Assembly (NCBI GenBank): GCA_907163375.1
Contig: CAJQUW010008688.1
Coordinates: forward strand, 67,001-131,000
DNA from: Prostheceraeus crozeri
Lineage: Eukaryota > Platyhelminthes > Polycladida > Euryleptidae
DNA length: 64,000 nt
Direction of reading: 5' to 3'
The notes under the pieces were generated by a model. The model had not been told where the DNA came from and searched no databases. It worked only from the letters and a program-made list of their open reading frames with translations. This document shows positions 62,274-64,000 of this stretch, in pieces. Both the position numbers and the translations under genes were made by a program. Within the stretch, counting starts at the first letter, position 1, and each line of letters opens with the position of its first letter.

Positions 62274-64000
62274 TACCGCGTGCCGCCCGACACCGAGAAA
62301 AAAGCACCGCCCCGTAGCCTCGGACACGAGGCGCGAACGACGCCTACGAGAGGCGGCAGCCAAGTACGAGTACCCGGAAAAGCCCCAACGACAGCACGTC
62401 CACCGGGCAGCGGGACCCCCCCAGAGCCCGCACGCGCCCGTCCGCGCGCCCCCCGCCCCGGCAGCGGGAGCCCCGCAGAAGAGCACGAGCAACACCCGGC
62501 AGCGGGCAGACCCAGAGCCCCCCAAACCACACGGCCCAGCCGAGGAACGCAGCCCAGCACCGCACCGGCAAGCGGCCAACAGCCACGGCACCCCCCGCAG
62601 CACGACACTCGGTGCAGACCGAGCAAAACGAACAACAGACGGAGGCACCGAAGCACGAGCAGCGTCGCGCCGCGCGCGACCCGCGTAGAGACGCCCCCGA
62701 CCCACCGCGCGTAAGCCAGCCAGTCGCACAACACGTCACGCTCGCGCCACAACAGAGCCGCCACCCCGCGCCCCCGCCACCAGGCCCTGCACCCCCCCGC
62801 CGGCCACCACGAGCGCCCCGCACGCAGTCGCCGCCGCCCCCAGCAGAGCCACACGAGCGACCGTCCCCACAGGCAAGCCCCGGCGGGCAACGAGCAGAAG
62901 ACCGCGAACGCCCAGCCGACAAGCGCCAACGCACACAAGCGACAGACGTAGCACACAGCGTACCAAAGAACAGGACACGAACGACGCAACACGCACGCCC
63001 CCGCAGGTTAGCAAAGCAAGCGCAAGAGACAAGCAGCGTTCCGACCCGCCGGCGCGAGGACAACAGAAGCGAGCGGAGGCACGCAACACACGACGCGGCC
63101 CCCGTCGCAGGAACCGAAACCCCAACGCGCAGCCGCCGCCTAACCAGAAGTCGACGCAGAGAAAAGCAGCCCACCGGGCCACGAGTCCGTACGCCCGGCA
63201 GCCCCGGCCTCCCCACGTCCCGCAAGTCAAAAAACCAATGACAGAAAGAGAGAGGAGGTAAAGGACCAGTACCGGGCTCGGACGCCGCGCCGCGCCGCAA
63301 CCAGGCAGCCCCACCCGCGCGGTCGCGAACCCGCACACCCAGCAGCGCACCACGACGCCCCGACCGCGAAGCGAAAGAGTACAGACCAGACACGCACACC
63401 GCCACCCTCCCCCCGAAAGACACGCGAGGCCCGCACCGAGCGCCACCGACCAGAACAACAACGAGGTCCCACACCAGACGAGAACACAGAGGCGAAAGGG
63501 AACGAAAACAGAAGACACAGCGCACCCCCCGACCCGCAGGCCACGCCGCCAGACGCAAAGACAGCGCCGGCGACAGCAAGCACAGGTACAGGGCGGTCCG
63601 ACTGACACACCGAACACCAACGAAGCGCCGCCACCTCCACAGTAGACCGACCCCGCCGGGGCACACCGTCCCCGACCGCCAACAGACACCACAGTCGAAG
63701 CGGTGCGACACCAGCCACAGCAGGTGGCACACACGCGCGACAAAGCCCGCCGCGCGTCACAGCAAGCCGCGACAGTAGCACGACCCGCAGTAGACAGCGA
63801 CGTGCAGGACCCACGAACGAGCGAGAAAGACCCGAGGAGTACCCGAGCAAGCCAGCACACCAAGGCACGAGCCGCACAAAGACGAGAAACAGAGACCGTT
63901 CGTACGACCCACCGAAGGCCCGCAGGACCGACCAGGAGCGCCCCGCCCCGACCGTACGGACAGCCGCAAGAAGTTCAAGAAAGTCGACAGTGAAACACAG

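Larger units (their letters stand above)
20699..64000. other. 43.3-kb A/C-rich, T-poor block without recognisable genes
   Basis: T is almost absent across the whole block. I counted A5 C39 G15 T1 in 27121-27180, A34 C10 G15 T1 in 24841-24900, and no T at all in 27061-27156. For comparison, 19261-19320 has A29 T21 G6 C4. Because every stop codon on the plus strand needs a T and every stop on the minus strand needs an A opposite a plus-strand T, open frames of hundreds of codons occur in most frames of both strands, for instance 52108-54279 plus against 53627-55465 minus. Their predicted proteins are only Arg/Pro/Thr/His-rich on the plus strand or Gly/Arg/Val/Ala/Cys-rich on the minus, with no motif I know. 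I see no exon structure, RNA gene, satellite or transposon. I annotate no coding sequence here. A sequencing or assembly artefact is the likeliest explanation. Confidence 0.85.

Noticed and set aside
20699..64000. The right block as a high-GC bacterial contaminant
   Set aside because: High-GC bacterial DNA has balanced strands over tens of kilobases, one coding frame at a time, start sites and known proteins. None of these is present.
20699..64000. The right block as a satellite, minisatellite or chemically converted DNA
   Set aside because: I saw no repeating unit, and bisulfite- or deamination-type conversion removes C or G, not T.

Overview
The window joins two unrelated kinds of sequence. 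Positions 1 to about 20,450 look like ordinary nuclear DNA of an invertebrate animal: AT-rich, with introns, decayed transposons of five eukaryotic types, and one recognisable host gene. No bacterial features are present (no operons, ribosome binding sites, CRISPR or IS elements). The species cannot be named from this.

Layout of the left part. A Merlin-type (IS1595/ISXO2-like) transposase with an intact frame lies at 565-1515, followed by a diverged 172-bp-period tandem repeat. A 5'-truncated piggyBac transposase follows (2191-3246), then a broken Ty3/Gypsy pol of CsRn1-like character (3841-6801). An unidentified reading frame at 8244-8930 comes next, then a broken Tc1/IS630-type transposase (9243-10171). 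The minus strand from 11507 to 19196 carries the last three coding exons of EME1, the partner of the MUS81 structure-specific nuclease. The splice sites and reading phases of these exons agree with one another. A CR1-group LINE (13536-17445) sits antisense in the last EME1 intron. It has ORF1, a frameshifted ORF2, two 3' hairpins and an (ATT)9 tail. All five transposon remnants read on the plus strand; the host gene reads on the minus strand. The EME1 exons upstream of 19196 were not found.

The right part. At about 20,455 the sequence becomes G/T-rich for some 240 bases. At a C/G palindrome near 20,699 it flips to A/C-rich, and stays so to the window end (43.3 kb). T is only a few per cent throughout this block, G stays near a quarter, and the A:C ratio drifts widely (A from 5 to 34 of 60 in two lines I counted). 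Hundreds of open frames exist on both strands at once. They follow from the near absence of T and hence of stop codons, and none resembles a protein I know. I saw no repeats, RNA genes or exons there. My preferred reading is a low-quality sequencing or assembly tail rather than biology, but the sequence alone cannot prove this.

The genes here do not form a joint system. I found no convincing new biological system. The most useful items are the EME1/LINE locus, the single in-frame UGA between LINE ORF1 and ORF2, the unidentified frame at 8244-8930, and the composition break, which should be tested before anyone interprets the right two thirds.
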